Source of the DNA: Chionoecetes opilio | Lineage: Eukaryota; Arthropoda; Malacostraca; Decapoda; Majidae | Length of the DNA: 64,000 nt | Direction of reading: 5' to 3' | NCBI GenBank assembly: GCA_016584305.1 | Contig: JACEEZ010015309.1 | Coordinates: 68,501 to 132,500, forward strand | In this document: positions 1 to 10,483 of the stretch, piece by piece | How positions within the stretch are numbered: position 1 is the stretch's first letter | Layout of the letters: each line of letters starts with the position of its first letter | The notes under the pieces: generated by a model | Told to the model about the DNA's origin: nothing | The model's database searches: none | Seen by the model: only the letters and a program-made list of their open reading frames with translations | Made by a program: the position numbers and the translations under genes

Positions 1-311
1 TCGTCAATTTCGATTCTGGACGCTCGACCAAAAATCTTCAACGGGCTCTGCGGAAAAACTGTACCTGATCTGGAAGTGTTACCCAAACTTTTTTTTGACG
101 GCCTTGACATATATAACAATAACATTTAGGGTATGCTCTACAAGAGCCATGTACACGAACTCCCCCCCAGAGCCTATACTATATACTGAACCATAAGTAA
201 GTGATATCATGGTAGTATTTGTATTTATTTTGAAGTCTTGAGTATTTATAACATATAGAATAGTATTTTTCCTTATTGAGTCATATATGTTGATGCCCAG
301 GCAAATAATCC
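1..311. other. Unassigned AT-rich flank
   Basis: I see no ORF, RNA gene or recognisable repeat here. It is ordinary AT-rich flank ahead of the hairpin and the hAT element. Confidence 0.4.
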
Positions 312-381
312 TCTGTCTTCAGGCTCCTGGTCCCCCCTGCCTGAAGAGGCAGGGGGGACCTGGCTGCCTGAAGAGACAGGG
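312..381. repeat. Nested hairpin with perfect 14-bp stem
   Basis: A perfect 14-bp inverted repeat (GGTCCCCCCTGCCT at 329-342, complement at 347-360) closes on a 4-base GAAG loop. A second, outer pair (CTGTCTTCAGGC near 315 and GCCTGAAGAGACAG near 367) extends the cruciform. It lies immediately outside the hAT target duplication. No gene neighbours it, so a terminator role is not supported. Confidence 0.7.
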
Positions 382-451
382 TATTACTCTAGGGCAGCGT
401 TTCTCAACCAGGGTTCCGCGAGAGGTCGTCAGGGGTTTCGTGGGAAACTGA

Positions 452-1543
452 TTTTTTTTTTTTTTTTTTTTTTTTTTTACATCACAAAGGACTGGCCGAT
501 GGCACAAAAAAAGAGGTAACATAAAGCCCGCTTAGTTGCCAGTCCCTATAAAGAAGACAGTAAGAGAATAAAGAAAGCGAGGTGGGCCAATTTAGTTCGG
601 GAGGTGTCTTGTTACTCTTCTCTTGAAAAGATTTAAGTCGTAGGAAAGTGGAAAAATAGAAACAGTTAGAGAGTTCCAGAGTTCCAGTTCCAGAGAAGTG
701 GGTGAAAGGGATGAAAGAGTAAAGATACTGATTAACTCTTGCATTAGGAAGATGGACAGAACAGGGATGAGAATGAGTCGAAATTCGCGGGTGGGGGGGG
801 GGGGGGGGCATGCAGTTAGCAAGTTCAGAAGAGCAGTGAGCATGAAAATAACGGTAGAAGATAGCAAGAGAAGCAACATTGCGGCAGTGATTTAAAGATT
901 GAAGACAGTCAGTCAGAGGAGGGGAGTTAATGAGACGAAAAGCTTTTGACTCAACCCTGTTTAGGAGAGCTGTATGAGTGGATTCCCCCCAAACATGAGA
1001 GACATACTCCATACATGGGCGGATAAGGCCCCTGTACAGAGCAAGCAACTGAGAGGGAGAACAAATATGGACGCAGAAGCCACAGGACACCTAACTTCTT
1101 AGAAGCTGTTTTAGCAAGAGATGAGATGTGAGATTTCCAGTTCAGATTTTTAGTAAAGAACAGTCCAAGAATGTTCATTGTAGAAGGAGATAGCTGAGTG
1201 TCATTGAAGAAGAGGGGATAGTTGTCTGGAAGGTTTTGTAGAGTAGGTAGGTGATGAAATTGGGTTTTTGAGGCATTGAACAAAACAAGGTTTGCTTTGC
1301 CCCAATCAGAAATTATAGAAAGATCAGAAGTTAGGCGCTCGGTGGCATCTCTCCGTGAAACACTTAGTTCCTGTTGAGTTGGACGTCTAATAAACAACGT
1401 TGAAAATTGCAGGGTAGAATCATCAGCGTAGGAGTGGATAGGGTCTTTGAGTTAGACTTAGAAGATCATTAATGAATAATAGAGAGAGAGAGCGGGTGAT
1501 AGGACAGAACCCTGGGGAACACCACTATTAATAGACTTAAAGT
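452..1543 (-). pseudogene. Jockey/I-like LINE ORF2 fragment (RT C-terminal part and 3' UTR)
   Basis: Read on the minus strand, this is the back half of a non-LTR retrotransposon reverse transcriptase. From about 1540 downward it covers the SGVPQGS region, the YADD region near 1420 and the long thumb/connection region (SLAKTASKKLGVLW near 1100). The LINE tail and a poly(A), seen here as a T run at 452-478, follow. The frame is broken several times, for example around 950-1090 and in a C/G homopolymer near 790. The same family occurs at 42340-43288 and, best preserved, at 51440-52600. The poly(A) abuts the hAT left end 57 bp from its terminus. Clade assignment is by resemblance only. Confidence 0.85.
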
Positions 1544-1930
1544 AATCATCCAGACCATTTCATCATTCCTGATTTTATGTAGTTAGAGTATAGCCATTAT
1601 CGAGTGTATCAACATGTCACTTTTTGCATCCAGTCAGCCGTTTTTTAATAATCCGCAATCAAAATCTGTAATCCCCGAGCTTCAAAAATGCCGTGCACTG
1701 GCAGAGCGACGGCAATGGTGGCTGGTGGACGTCATCCAGGCGTTCCTCCGCCACAGCCATATAAATACACGTAAACCTAGGAATACATTAGTTATTGAAT
1801 TTGGGTGTTTCGGGGAATAGATTTTTATGCGATAAGGGTATACACAGCATCTTAAGGTGGTGCAGCAAGAAAGCGGTGTCTCAGAGAAGTTTGCACACGG
1901 TACAGACCTATCGGCGAGGAAATGTGAAAG
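1544..1930. other. hAT internal sequence, unassigned
   Basis: This joins the LINE fragment to the minisatellite. I see no coding signal beyond a short chance ORF at 1614-1820. It has a corrupted counterpart at about 8400-8850. Confidence 0.4.
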
Positions 1931-3515
1931 ATGTTGGTGTTGGGTGATGGTAGGGAAAGGGTGGGTGTTGGTGGTGGGGGAAGGGGATGGGTGTTGGTGG
2001 TGGGGAATGGGATGGGTGTTGGTGGTGGGGGATGGGTGGTTGGTGGTGGGGGAATGGGATGGGTGTTGGTGGTGGGGGAAGGGATGGGTGTTGTGGTGGT
2101 GGGGGAATGGGATGGTGTTGGTGGTGGGGGAAGGGATGGGTGTTGGTGGTGGGGGAATGGGATGGTGTTGGTGTGGGGGAAGGGGATGGGTGTTGGTGGT
2201 GGGGGAATGGGATGGGTGTTGGTGGTGGGGGATGGGATGGGTTTGGTGGTGGGGAAGGGATGGGTGTTGGTAGTGGGGGAATGGGATGGGTGTTGGTAGT
2301 GGGGGATGGGATGGGTGTTGGTGGTGGGGGAATGGGATGGGTGTTGTGGTGGGGAATGGAGGGGTGCTGGTGGTGGGGGAATGGGATGGGTGTTGGTAGT
2401 GGGGGAATGGGATGGGTGTTGGTAGTGGGGGAGGGATGGGTGTTGGTGGTGGGGAATGGGATGGGTGTTGTTAGTGGTGGGAATGGGATGGGTGTTGGTG
2501 GTGGGGGAATGGGATGGTTGTTAGTGGTGGGGGAAGTGGGTGGGTGTTGGTGGTGGGGGAATGGGATGGGTGTTAGTAGTGGGGGAGGGGATGGGTGTTG
2601 GTGGGTGGGGGAAGGGGGATGGTTGTTAGTGGTGGGGGAAGTGGGTGGGTGTTGGTGATGGAGGAATGGGATGGGTGTTGGTGGTGGGGGAAGGGGATGG
2701 GTGTTGGTGGGTGGGGAAGTGGAGTGGGTGTTGGTGGTGGGGGATGGGATGGGTGTTTAGTGGTGGGGAAAGTGGGTGGGTGTTGTGGTGGGGGAATGGG
2801 ATGGGTGTTGGTGGGTGGGGAATGGGATGGGTGTTGGTGGGAATGGGGATAGGTGTTGGTGTGGGGGAATGGGATGGGTGTTGGTGGGTGGGGAAATTTG
2901 GATGGGTGTTGGTAGGGGTGGGGGGGGTGGGGGAGGGGTGGGTGTTGGTGGTGGGGGAATGGATGGGTGTTGGTGGTGGGGAATGGGATGGGTGTTGGTG
3001 GTGGGGGAATGGGATGGTGTTGGTAGTGGGGGAAGGGGATGGGTGTTAGTGGTGGGGGAAGTGGGTGGGTGTTGGTGGGGGGGAATGGGATGGGTGTTGG
3101 TGGTGGGGGGATAGGGATGGGTGTTGGTGTGGGGGAGGAGGGGATAGGTGTTCGGTGGTGGGGGAGGGGGGGGTGTAGTGGTGGGGGAAGTGGGTGGGTT
3201 GTTGTGGTGGGGGAATCGATGGGTGTTGGTGGTGGGGGAAGGGGATGGGTGTTCGGTGGTGGGGGAAGGGGATGGGTGTTCGGTGGTGGGGGAAGGGGAT
3301 GGGAGTAAGTAGTGGGGAAGGGGGTGGGGTAGTGGGGTGGATGTTGGTGGAGGGGAAGGGGATGGGTGGTGGGAAGGGGATGGGTGTTGGTGGTGGGGGT
3401 AGGGGAGGGGGAAGGGGTGATGTTGGGGTGGGGGAAGGGGATGGATGTTGGAGATGGGGGAAGGGGATGGGTGTTGGAAGTGGAGAAGTGGGTGGGAACG
3501 GAGGTGGGTGGGTGT
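1931..3515 (+). repeat. G-rich 26-bp minisatellite, copy A (~61 units)
   Basis: The repeat unit is GGTGTTGGTGG followed by TGGGGGAATGGGAT, period 26 bp. Units vary mainly in GGGAATGGG versus GGGAAGGG and TTGGTGG versus TTAGTGG. Each unit holds several G runs, so G-quadruplex formation on this strand is plausible. Long ORFs across it (Gly/Trp-rich on plus, Pro/His/Thr-rich on minus) are by-products of the repeat. Confidence 0.95.
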
Positions 3516-3535
3516 TGGGGATGAAGTAGGTGAGT

Positions 3536-4147
3536 AATGCAGATTCTTGAAGGACTCCAGCAACCCTCTCTCTCATCTCTCTCTCGGTGAACACCTTCAA
3601 TGACGTCATCAAAAATATTCGCGGGCCTGTTGGAGGGAAGAAACTTTTCCCCACGCTTTTTACAAAAGTGGTGTTTTATGGAAATAAGGCGTGGAAATTA
3701 ATTCTTTTTTGTGGATTAGGTGTTTTGAATGAAACATCAACATATTTATGCAAAGAAAAAATGGGTCTGGACGATTACTTTAAGAGAGAAAACAATGTCC
3801 GTCTACAGTAGGGCTAATGAGTAGGTGTCTGCAAATTGGCTAATCGTATGGAAATGCATTTTTTTGTCATTTTTGTGTTTAATATCATATTCGTAATTTT
3901 ACTATACGCGTACGGCATATTCTTGGAAAAATTTTGGGTATTATAATAAAGTCTTCAACCTGTTATATCATTTGAAAGTATAATAATCATAGGGAATATA
4001 TTTAGCGACGTCTATACGGCGCCAGTGTGAAACCGCCTTTGGTGGTCAGTGGACAGTAGCTACATGACGAATTAAGTATCTGTACCAAAGACAACACAGG
4101 TTTCACATTAGGGAAGCAAATTTCATTATCTAATTTGGCTTAAAAAA
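3536..4147. other. hAT internal unique sequence
   Basis: This is non-repetitive in the window apart from its tandem copy at 10484-11096. A short ORF at 3587-3811 is present in both copies but its C-terminus differs through a 1-base indel, so a functional protein is not supported. Confidence 0.4.
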
Positions 4148-4466
4148 ATAACATAAGAACATAAGAAAATAAGGAAGCTACAAGAGGCCGCGAGGCCTAC
4201 ACGTGGTAGTTCCTGTCGCCTAACACTACTACATCCACTTTCATCCCCATCCATGAACCTATCCAGCCCCTCTTTAAAACTCCCTAATGACTCCGCACTA
4301 ACTACCTGTCTACCGAGTCCATTCCATTCATTCATCACCCTATTTGTGAACCAGTTTTTCCCTATTTCCTTCTAAATCTATGCCCTTCCAGCTTGAATCC
4401 ATTACTTCTTGTTCTACCCTGGTTAAAAGCCGTAAGAACTTTTCCTACCTCTCTTTTATTAAATCC
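4148..4466 (-). pseudogene. CR1-like LINE ORF2 C-terminus and 3' tail
   Basis: The minus strand encodes the extreme C-terminus of a CR1-like ORF2, with words such as GFNKREVGKV, GRTRSNGFKLEG and VNEWNGL-type residues. It ends with the family's 3' tail rich in ATAAGAACATAAG. The same tail follows the longer copy ending near 50420. Homology to the LINE stops at about 4466. The upstream minus-strand residues are hAT sequence, so the LINE copy is 5' truncated. Confidence 0.85.
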
Positions 4467-4954
4467 TAAATTTAATAAATAACATTTCCTTAACCTATAT
4501 TTATATTTGTTCATTATGACATTTGCCTTCATTGTCTGATGCCTTTTCAACATTATCAATAAACGATTAAGTTATTGTTGTAGTTATTATCTGTTTTCGT
4601 TTGTTTATATGTGTTATGATGTTGGTTATTTATGTTTATTTTTTGTGTTACAGATAGGGTTGATTTTTGTGTGTGAGTGAAACCTCCGCATGAGGTCTCT
4701 TGAACAAATAGTTTGATTTCAGTTATGCAATTTTTTTTTTTTTTTGCATTGTGAATAAACTTAAGAAAAACGTAAACTTATTTATTGCTTAAACCAGTTA
4801 CAGAATAAAATATATAAATTGCTTGTCTTATGAACTTTAAGTTTATAAAAGAGAAAGAAAGATATAATAATGATTTGTAAGAATTTTTATGTAGAGGTTC
4901 CCTGAGACATGAACATTATTGCCAGGGTTCCACAAGGGTAAAAGAGAAACGCTG
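4467..4954. other. hAT right-end internal sequence
   Basis: AT-rich sequence with a T13-16 run near 4731, ending in the subterminal GTTCC motifs and the right inverted repeat. I see no gene. Confidence 0.5.
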
Positions 4955-5121
4955 CTCTAGGGTGTCATAGCTGCCCAACTACTCTTTGTCGTCAGGATAC
5001 ACTACCCTCCCGAGTTTCGCGCTGCTTTATTCCCAAGGCATAGCGCTAAACTCGAAGATCGTGAAATCTGGGTATTGAAAACACTGTAAAAATGTTATTA
5101 GTCCGCGTGCGAGGCGTAGTA

Positions 5122-5515
5122 CCATATTTTACTGCTTATAAGACTCACGTTTTCCCCCAAAAAATACTCAGAAAAATACTACTGGTCTTCCAAGACGAAT
5201 GTTGTAGTACTTCCATACAGAGTAATCTCAGTACCTCAAGTACTTACCTGTTACAAGTATTTCAAAATACCATAAGACATTCAAATCAACTACGTAATCT
5301 GTCCTCACGCTGGTATGTTTACATTCCCCTTTTTGGCGGCAGATTGCCGCGATTGCGCCAAAAGCGCCATCTATCGTCTGCTAGTGTTGACGTATCTTTT
5401 ACCACTAGGCTGTCACACGTGTCTTAAGCTGTTTTCAGTCCTGGAAATGATCGAAGGCGAATTCATCAAAACGATTTACTAATACTATCGCATACAAGCT
5501 AAAAGTTATACGATA
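5122..5515 (+). mobile_element. TATAAGAC-type MITE, left part (copy A)
   Basis: It begins after a TA with CCATATTTTACTGCTTATAAG and matches the left end and interior of the complete element at 29771-30868. It shares the GTCTTCCAAGAC region, the TACTTACCTGTTA region and the TACTATCGCATACAAGCTA motif. The right inverted repeat is missing, so the copy is truncated where LINE sequence follows. Confidence 0.75.
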
Positions 5516-5599
5516 TGCAAAGAAAATGGAAACAGACCAACAGAAAGACACTTTTGGATCACTGCTGGGAGAGGCGGTGGTCGAGTGGTCCGCACCCCG

Positions 5600-5975
5600 A
5601 GCACATGTTGTTGTTTTAGGGCTGCGAGGATCCTTGGGGAACACTATGAGCCCTGGTGTTGTCCTATGATGCTATCACAGACGTGGTAGTTGACCTGTCT
5701 TCCTCAGGAAGGCACAGGTGAGGAGAATAACGGCATGTTGCCGGGAGGGGGGAATGCCAGCCGACGCCAGCAGGGTGGGCAGGTCAAAGGTGGTAACGTT
5801 CAGGGCGAGGAGTTGAGACTGTAGCACTACACGATGGGAGTGGAAGTGCGGACACTGCAGCAGAAAGTATTCAACAGTCGCCGGGAACATTCATGCACCA
5901 AGGGCATTAGGGGTCAGGTGACAGACGGAGGCGATGCAGGTGAGCCGTGAGCGTAGTGTGCCCCGAGCACATGGC
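5600..5975 (-). pseudogene. LINE ORF2 C-terminus with zinc-knuckle-like motif, 3' end
   Basis: On the minus strand a conserved block reads EYFLLQCPHFHSHRVVLQSQ, then DLPTLL and SRQHAVI, and ends in a 3' UTR finishing in ACAACA-type repeats (TGTTGTTG on plus). The best copies (27154-27520 and 27867-28128) include CPWC upstream of FLLQCP, giving a CxxC...H...C arrangement seen at the C-terminus of I/Jockey/R1-like ORF2 proteins. Five copies occur in the window, all 5' truncated. Confidence 0.75.
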
Positions 5976-6243
5976 TGGCCGACAGTGGCCGTGCAGTGAT
6001 GTAAACAAACCTCCCCTGTAAACGCTTTGGTACACTCATGCTTACTAATCTCTTTTTGAGGGCTGGGAAAGTGATTGATGGTGTTTATCTGTCAGACTAT
6101 GTCTCTCCAGATGTTGGATCTATTCCTCGTTACATTGAAAATGTCAGGGACTATAGATCCATATAACATACTGCGGCACAAATGGAAGGACATCACGACT
6201 CCGCTTGGTGGCGATCTTCCAGGCTTATTACGCCAGTGATATA

Positions 6244-6971
6244 CAGGGAAGTCCTGTTATACGAGCATTCGGTATACAAGAAATCAATGATACGAGCATA
6301 GTAAATTTGGGTCTATTTTCAATATAAGAGATCGAGAATCCAATGCTACGACATTCAAACTGGGGTGAGTAAAATTACCAAGTTCAAAATGCACGCCCTA
6401 CCACGTATGCATCTGGGCTGTATGATGATGTGGTGGCCCCAAGCTTGGGGCCCACACACCTGGCTAATAACCCCTAAAGGTCAAGCACCTGGCGTGGACC
6501 TGACTCGCTTGTGACCCAAATTCCTCCCGCACCTCCGTTGCTGGGTTCCCGCCCTGGCTTCCTAGACCAGCTTCTGGCAGTTACCTACCTACCACCACAG
6601 TGAGAGGAACACAGGGAGAGGAGGAGTGGTGTTCCTCTCACTGTAGTGGTTGGTAGGTAACTGACTGAATACAGGACTCCCGGGCTGGACAAAGGAGGAT
6701 TTTGGTTGACCCCAGTCAGGTCACCCCAAGCAAGGCGTGACCTGAAGGGTAATTAGCCAGGTGTGCGGCCTGACCTTTAGGGGTAATTAGCCAGGTGTGG
6801 GGCCCCAACCTGGGACCACTCAGTTTATTTTAGCTTGTAAAACATGTCTTTGATGGGGTCCTGGAAACCAAACCTATATTTTACCATTAGTTATGTATTT
6901 CGCTATACGAGATTTCGCTTTACGAGTATGCCAGGTGGAACCTAACTGCTCGTATCTTCGGGACTTCCCTG
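6244..6971. mobile_element. TA-flanked MITE (CAGGGAAGTCC ends), copy A
   Basis: It is flanked by TA (6242-6243, 6972-6973). The ends CAGGGAAGTCC and GGACTTCCCTG are complementary, and the similarity continues inward (ATACGAGCA type). This is typical of non-autonomous Tc1/mariner/Tigger elements. A large internal inverted repeat (about 6429-6820) carries GGCCCCAAGCTTGGGGCC and CCTAAAGGTCA arms, and suggests a second foldback element inside the first. Confidence 0.85.
6578..6663. repeat. 35-bp near-perfect hairpin inside MITE
   Basis: The arm CAGTTACCTACCTACCACCA at 6578 pairs with the complement ending at 6663 (TGGTTGGTAGGTAACTG). The arms are 35 bp with 1-2 mismatches and a 16-base loop. It is also present in the tandem copy near 13537-13622. 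Confidence 0.85.
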
Positions 6972-6973
6972 TA

Positions 6974-7340
6974 TACCACTACCTTGTGAGCTTGAAAAGT
7001 ATATTTAATCACTCTACCCATGTCTACAATTCTTAAAGACTAGTCAATTTGCACTGCAGTTTAATACAGAACTTAAGCACTGCAAACATAGTAATAATAA
7101 TGAGCTGTAGCTACTACTGTGTGCGTGAGAGGAACGGTGACTGTGGTGTGTGGGAGCGGAGGCCGCCGGAGAGTCGTTTACACAATCAGTGAGTACTGAG
7201 GGTGGCACGCTTGCTTATACCCCGATTGATGATGATATTTATTTAGTTAACGCTAATTTATGCATGGTGCTAATTCATTTATCAGAAAACTAAATATATC
7301 AATGGAAAGGTACTCCAATTTCGCTTCTACTAATGCAGCC
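6974..7340. other. Unassigned
   Basis: Unique apart from the tandem copy (13932-14310). I see no ORF or repeat signature. Confidence 0.35.
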
Positions 7341-7344
7341 CATT

Positions 7345-7465
7345 AACTCTTATAAAAATCCTGCCTGTGCCACCACGGGCGAGGGCCAACCATTACAGCC
7401 CTTGAGTACAGGGCCTACCATCCCACCCCTGGAGGTCACTGCCAAACGGCGCTATAGGAAAAAAA
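7345..7465 (+). repeat. Short poly(A)-tailed dispersed repeat
   Basis: About 115 bp starting CCTGCCTGTGCCACCACGGG, containing GAGGGCCAACCAT and CTGGAGGTCACTGCC, and ending in an A13 tail after GGCGCTATAGG. Further copies lie at 14318-14435, 15690-15830, 17435-17560 (minus) and 17795-17935. The A tail and dispersal suggest a SINE or the 3' end of a LINE. I could not see convincing pol III boxes. Confidence 0.7.
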
Positions 7466-7469
7466 AAAA

Positions 7470-7885
7470 AATGTGACGAAGTAGCGCGAAAGTCGGGAGA
7501 TAATGCGCGAAAGTTGGGATGGTAAGAATTTAGGACACAGCACGAAAGTCGAGGATCGCGAAACTCGCATAGCGTGAAACTCTGGAGGGCAGTGTGATTA
7601 GTGGAATGCTCCAGGCCGGGGCATGTCTTTTTCATTTTTCTTTTTTTTCACATTTTTGGGTTTTTCTTCATGAGGGTTTAATCCCCATAACTACGAAACT
7701 AAGGCGAATTTTGATGAAATACTCCACATCAAGACTTGATTGCCATACGCAGCTCCAGGAATTATACATTTTAGTTTTTTCCAATTTTTGACCAGCGGCA
7801 ATACTTATGACATAAGAAGAACACTCATGAGGCAGGACTTAAGTCATGCTGGTGGAGAATAGAATTTCTCAAAAGAATAAAAGTT
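7470..7885. other. Unassigned end of duplication unit
   Basis: It contains regularly spaced GCGCGAAAGT/GCACGAAAGTCG/GCGTGAAACTC motifs at about 7490-7590 but no gene. The copy-A to copy-B junction lies just downstream. Confidence 0.4.
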
Positions 7886-7979
7886 ATAGATAGTATGAAT
7901 ATGGGGTAACAGCGATTTTGTGCAAGTAAAGAAATTGTAGGGCATGTTAAAATGGACAGTCATCAGAGAGAGTTATAGC

Positions 7980-8850
7980 TTGATCAACCCTGTTGTCGGA
8001 GAGCTGTATAGGGATTCCCCCAAACTGAAACATACTCATACATGGGCGGAAAGGCCCTGTACAGAGCAAGAACTGAGGGAGAAAAATGACCAGAAGCACA
8101 GGACACCTAACTTCTAGAATGTTTTAGCAAGAGATGATGTAGAATTTCCAGTTCAGATTTTAGTAAAGAACAGTCAGAATTTCTTGTAGAAGGAGATGCG
8201 GGTCATTGAAGAAGAGGGATGTTTGGAGGTGTAGAGTAGGTGGTGATGAATGGGTTTTGGGCTTGAACAAACAGGTTTGTTGCCCAATGGATTATAGAGT
8301 GAGTAGGCGACGGTGGATGTTTGTGGGAAACACTAGTCCTGTTGAGTTGGGTAATAGGTTGATTGAGGGATGAGTCTCGGTGGGAGTGGATGGGTCTTGG
8401 TGATGAAGATGTTTGAATGATGAGAGGGATGCGGTTGTAGGTAGAACCTGGGGAATGATGTGTATGGATTAAGTGGAGGATGTGTCTTGGTGGTTTGTAG
8501 GTATAGGGATGGGTTTGAGTGTGGGAAATGGGATGTGTTGTGGGGGCAAGCAGGTTTGTATATGCGCAATGAATCTGGGTAATCCGTAGTGGGGAGGGCA
8601 AAATGCGCGTTGGCTGGCAGGGGAGGAATGGGGTGGTGAGTATAGGCGTGGTCTTATGGATAGGTGATGAGAGTGGGAAGGATGGGTATGTATTGACATG
8701 TTGGGTGTTGTGGTGGAGTAGATGTATGCGGTTAGGTATACACATGGATCTTAATGGGTGTGCAGCAGGAAAGATGGTGCTTCAGAGAAGTGTGTGTCGG
8801 TATGGAGGACTATGGGAGAATGTGTGGTAAAGGTGTTGGGGGTTTGGGGT
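7980..8850 (-). pseudogene. Corrupted copy of LINE fragment and hAT internal sequence
   Basis: The order of words matches 945-1930 (GGGCGGA..GGCCC.TGTACAGAGCAAG, ACAGGACACCTAACTTCT, AGGTATACACA..GATCTTAA). It has a single-base deletion every few bases, and from about 8300 it drifts towards G/T-rich sequence. Natural decay would not leave the adjacent 4.3 kb near-identical, so a poor consensus is the likelier cause. Confidence 0.65.
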
Positions 8851-10465
8851 GAATGGTGGGATGTTGGTGGTGGGGATAGATTGTTGGTGGGGGAAGGGGA
8901 TGGGTGTTGGTGGTGGGGGAATGGGATGGGTGTTGGTGGTGGGGGATGGGATGGTTTGTGGTGGGGGAATGGGATGGGTGTTGGTGGTGGGGGAAGGGAT
9001 GGGTGTTGGTGGTGGGGGAATGGGATGGGTGTTGGTGGTGGGGGAATGGGGATGGGTGTTGGTGGTGGGGGAATGGGATGGGTGTTGGTGGTGGGGGAAT
9101 GGGATGGGTGTTGGTGGTGGGGGAATGGGATGGGTGTTGGTGGTGGGGGAATGGGATGGGTGTTGGTGGTGGGGGAAGGGGATGGGTGTTGGTAGTGGGG
9201 GAATGGGATGGGTGTTGGTGTGGGGGATGGGGATGGGTGTTGGTGGTGGGGGAATGGGATGGGTGTTGGTGGTGGGGGAATGGGATGGGTGTTGGTGGTG
9301 GGGGAATGGGATGGGTGTTGGTAGTGGGGGAATGGGATGGGTGTTGGTAGTGGGGGGGGGAGGGGATGGGTGTTGGTGGTGGGGGAATGGGATGGGTGTT
9401 GGTGAGTGGGGGAATGGGATGGGTGTTGGTGGTGGGGGAATGGGATGGGTGTTGGTGGTGGGGGAATGGGAGGGGGTGGGGGTGGTGGTGTGGTGGGGGG
9501 AATGGGATGGGTGTTAGTAGTGGGGGAGGGGATGGGTGTTGGTGGTGGGGGAAGGGGATGGTTGTTAGTGGTGGGGGAAGTGGGTGGGTGTTGGTGGTGG
9601 GGAATGGGATGGGTGTTGGTGTGGGGGAGGGGATGGGTGTTGGTGGTGGGGGGAAGGGGTGGGTTGTTGTGGTGGGGGAAGGGTGGGTGTTGTTAGTGGT
9701 GGGGGAAGTGGGTGGGTGTGGTGGTGGTGTGGGGGAAGGGATGGGTGTTGGTGGTGGGGGAAGTGGGATGGGTGTTGGTGGTGGGGGAATGGGATGGTTG
9801 TTGGTGTGGGGGAAGTGGGATGGGTGTGGTAGTGGGGGAATGGATGGGTGTTGGTAGTGGGGGAAGGGGATGGGTGTTGGTGGTGGGGGAAGGGATGGGT
9901 GTTGGTGGTGGGGGAATGGGATGGGTGTTGGTGGTGGGGAAGGGATGGTGTGGTGGTGGGGAGGGGGGTGTTGGTAGTGGGGGAAGGGGGTGGTTGTTAG
10001 TGGTGGGGGAAGTGGGTGGGTGTGGTGGGGGGAATGGGATGGGTGTTGGTGGTGGGGGAAGGGATGGGTGTTGGTGTGGAGGAGGGGATAGGTGTTCGGT
10101 GGTGGGGGGAGGGGTGGAGTTAGTGGTGGGGGAAGGGGTGGGTGTTGGTGGTGGGGGAATGATGGGTGTTGGTGGTGGGGGAAGGGGATGGGTGTTGGTG
10201 GTGGGGGAAGGGGATGGGTGTTCGGTGGTGGGGGAAGGGGATGGGAGTAAGTAGTGGGGGAAGGGGTGGGTGTAGTGGTGGTGGATGTTGGTGGAGGGGG
10301 AAGGGGATGGGTGGTGGGGGAAGGGGATGGGTGTTGGTGGTGGGGGTAGGAGGGGAAGGGGTGGATGTTGGTGGTGGGGGAAGGGGATGGATGTTGGAGA
10401 TGGGGGAAGGGGATGGGTGTTGGAAGTGGAGAAGTGGGTGGGAACGGAGGTGGGTGGGTGTTGGG
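8850..10465 (+). repeat. G-rich 26-bp minisatellite, copy B (~61 units)
   Basis: Same unit as the 1931-3515 array. The stretch about 8985-9340 is more homogeneous than anything in copy A, with many consecutive identical units. The minus-strand reading stays open for 597 codons (8810-10603) purely because the repeat lacks stops in that frame set. Confidence 0.95.
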
Positions 10466-10483
10466 GATGAAGTAGAGGTGAGT

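Larger units (their letters stand above)
395..4954. mobile_element. hAT-type composite element, 8-bp target duplication CTCTAGGG
   Basis: The element starts CAGCGTTTCTCAACC and ends GAGAAACGCTG, giving an 11-bp terminal inverted repeat (CAGCGTTTCTC). It is flanked on both sides by the same 8 bases, CTCTAGGG (387-394 and 4955-4962). An 8-bp duplication and CAG...CTG ends are hallmarks of the hAT superfamily. There is no transposase, so it is non-autonomous. Its cargo is a Jockey/I-like LINE 3' fragment (minus), a G-rich 26-bp minisatellite, about 600 bp of unassigned sequence, and the last about 320 bp of a CR1-like LINE (minus). The right third of the element is repeated in the second tandem copy, ending at 11905 with CTCTAGGG at 11906-11913. 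Confidence 0.85.
904..7885. repeat. Tandem segmental duplication, copy A (~7.0 kb)
   Basis: Sequence from about 904 to 7885 recurs in the same order and orientation at about 7950-14847. From 3536 onward the copies agree nearly base for base, with scattered single-base indels, over more than 4.3 kb. Homology ends just after the shared words GAATTTCTCAAAAG (7861 and 14831). The unit contains most of the hAT element, a truncated TATAAGAC-type MITE, a LINE 3' end, a TA-flanked MITE and a short poly(A) repeat. Confidence 0.85.
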
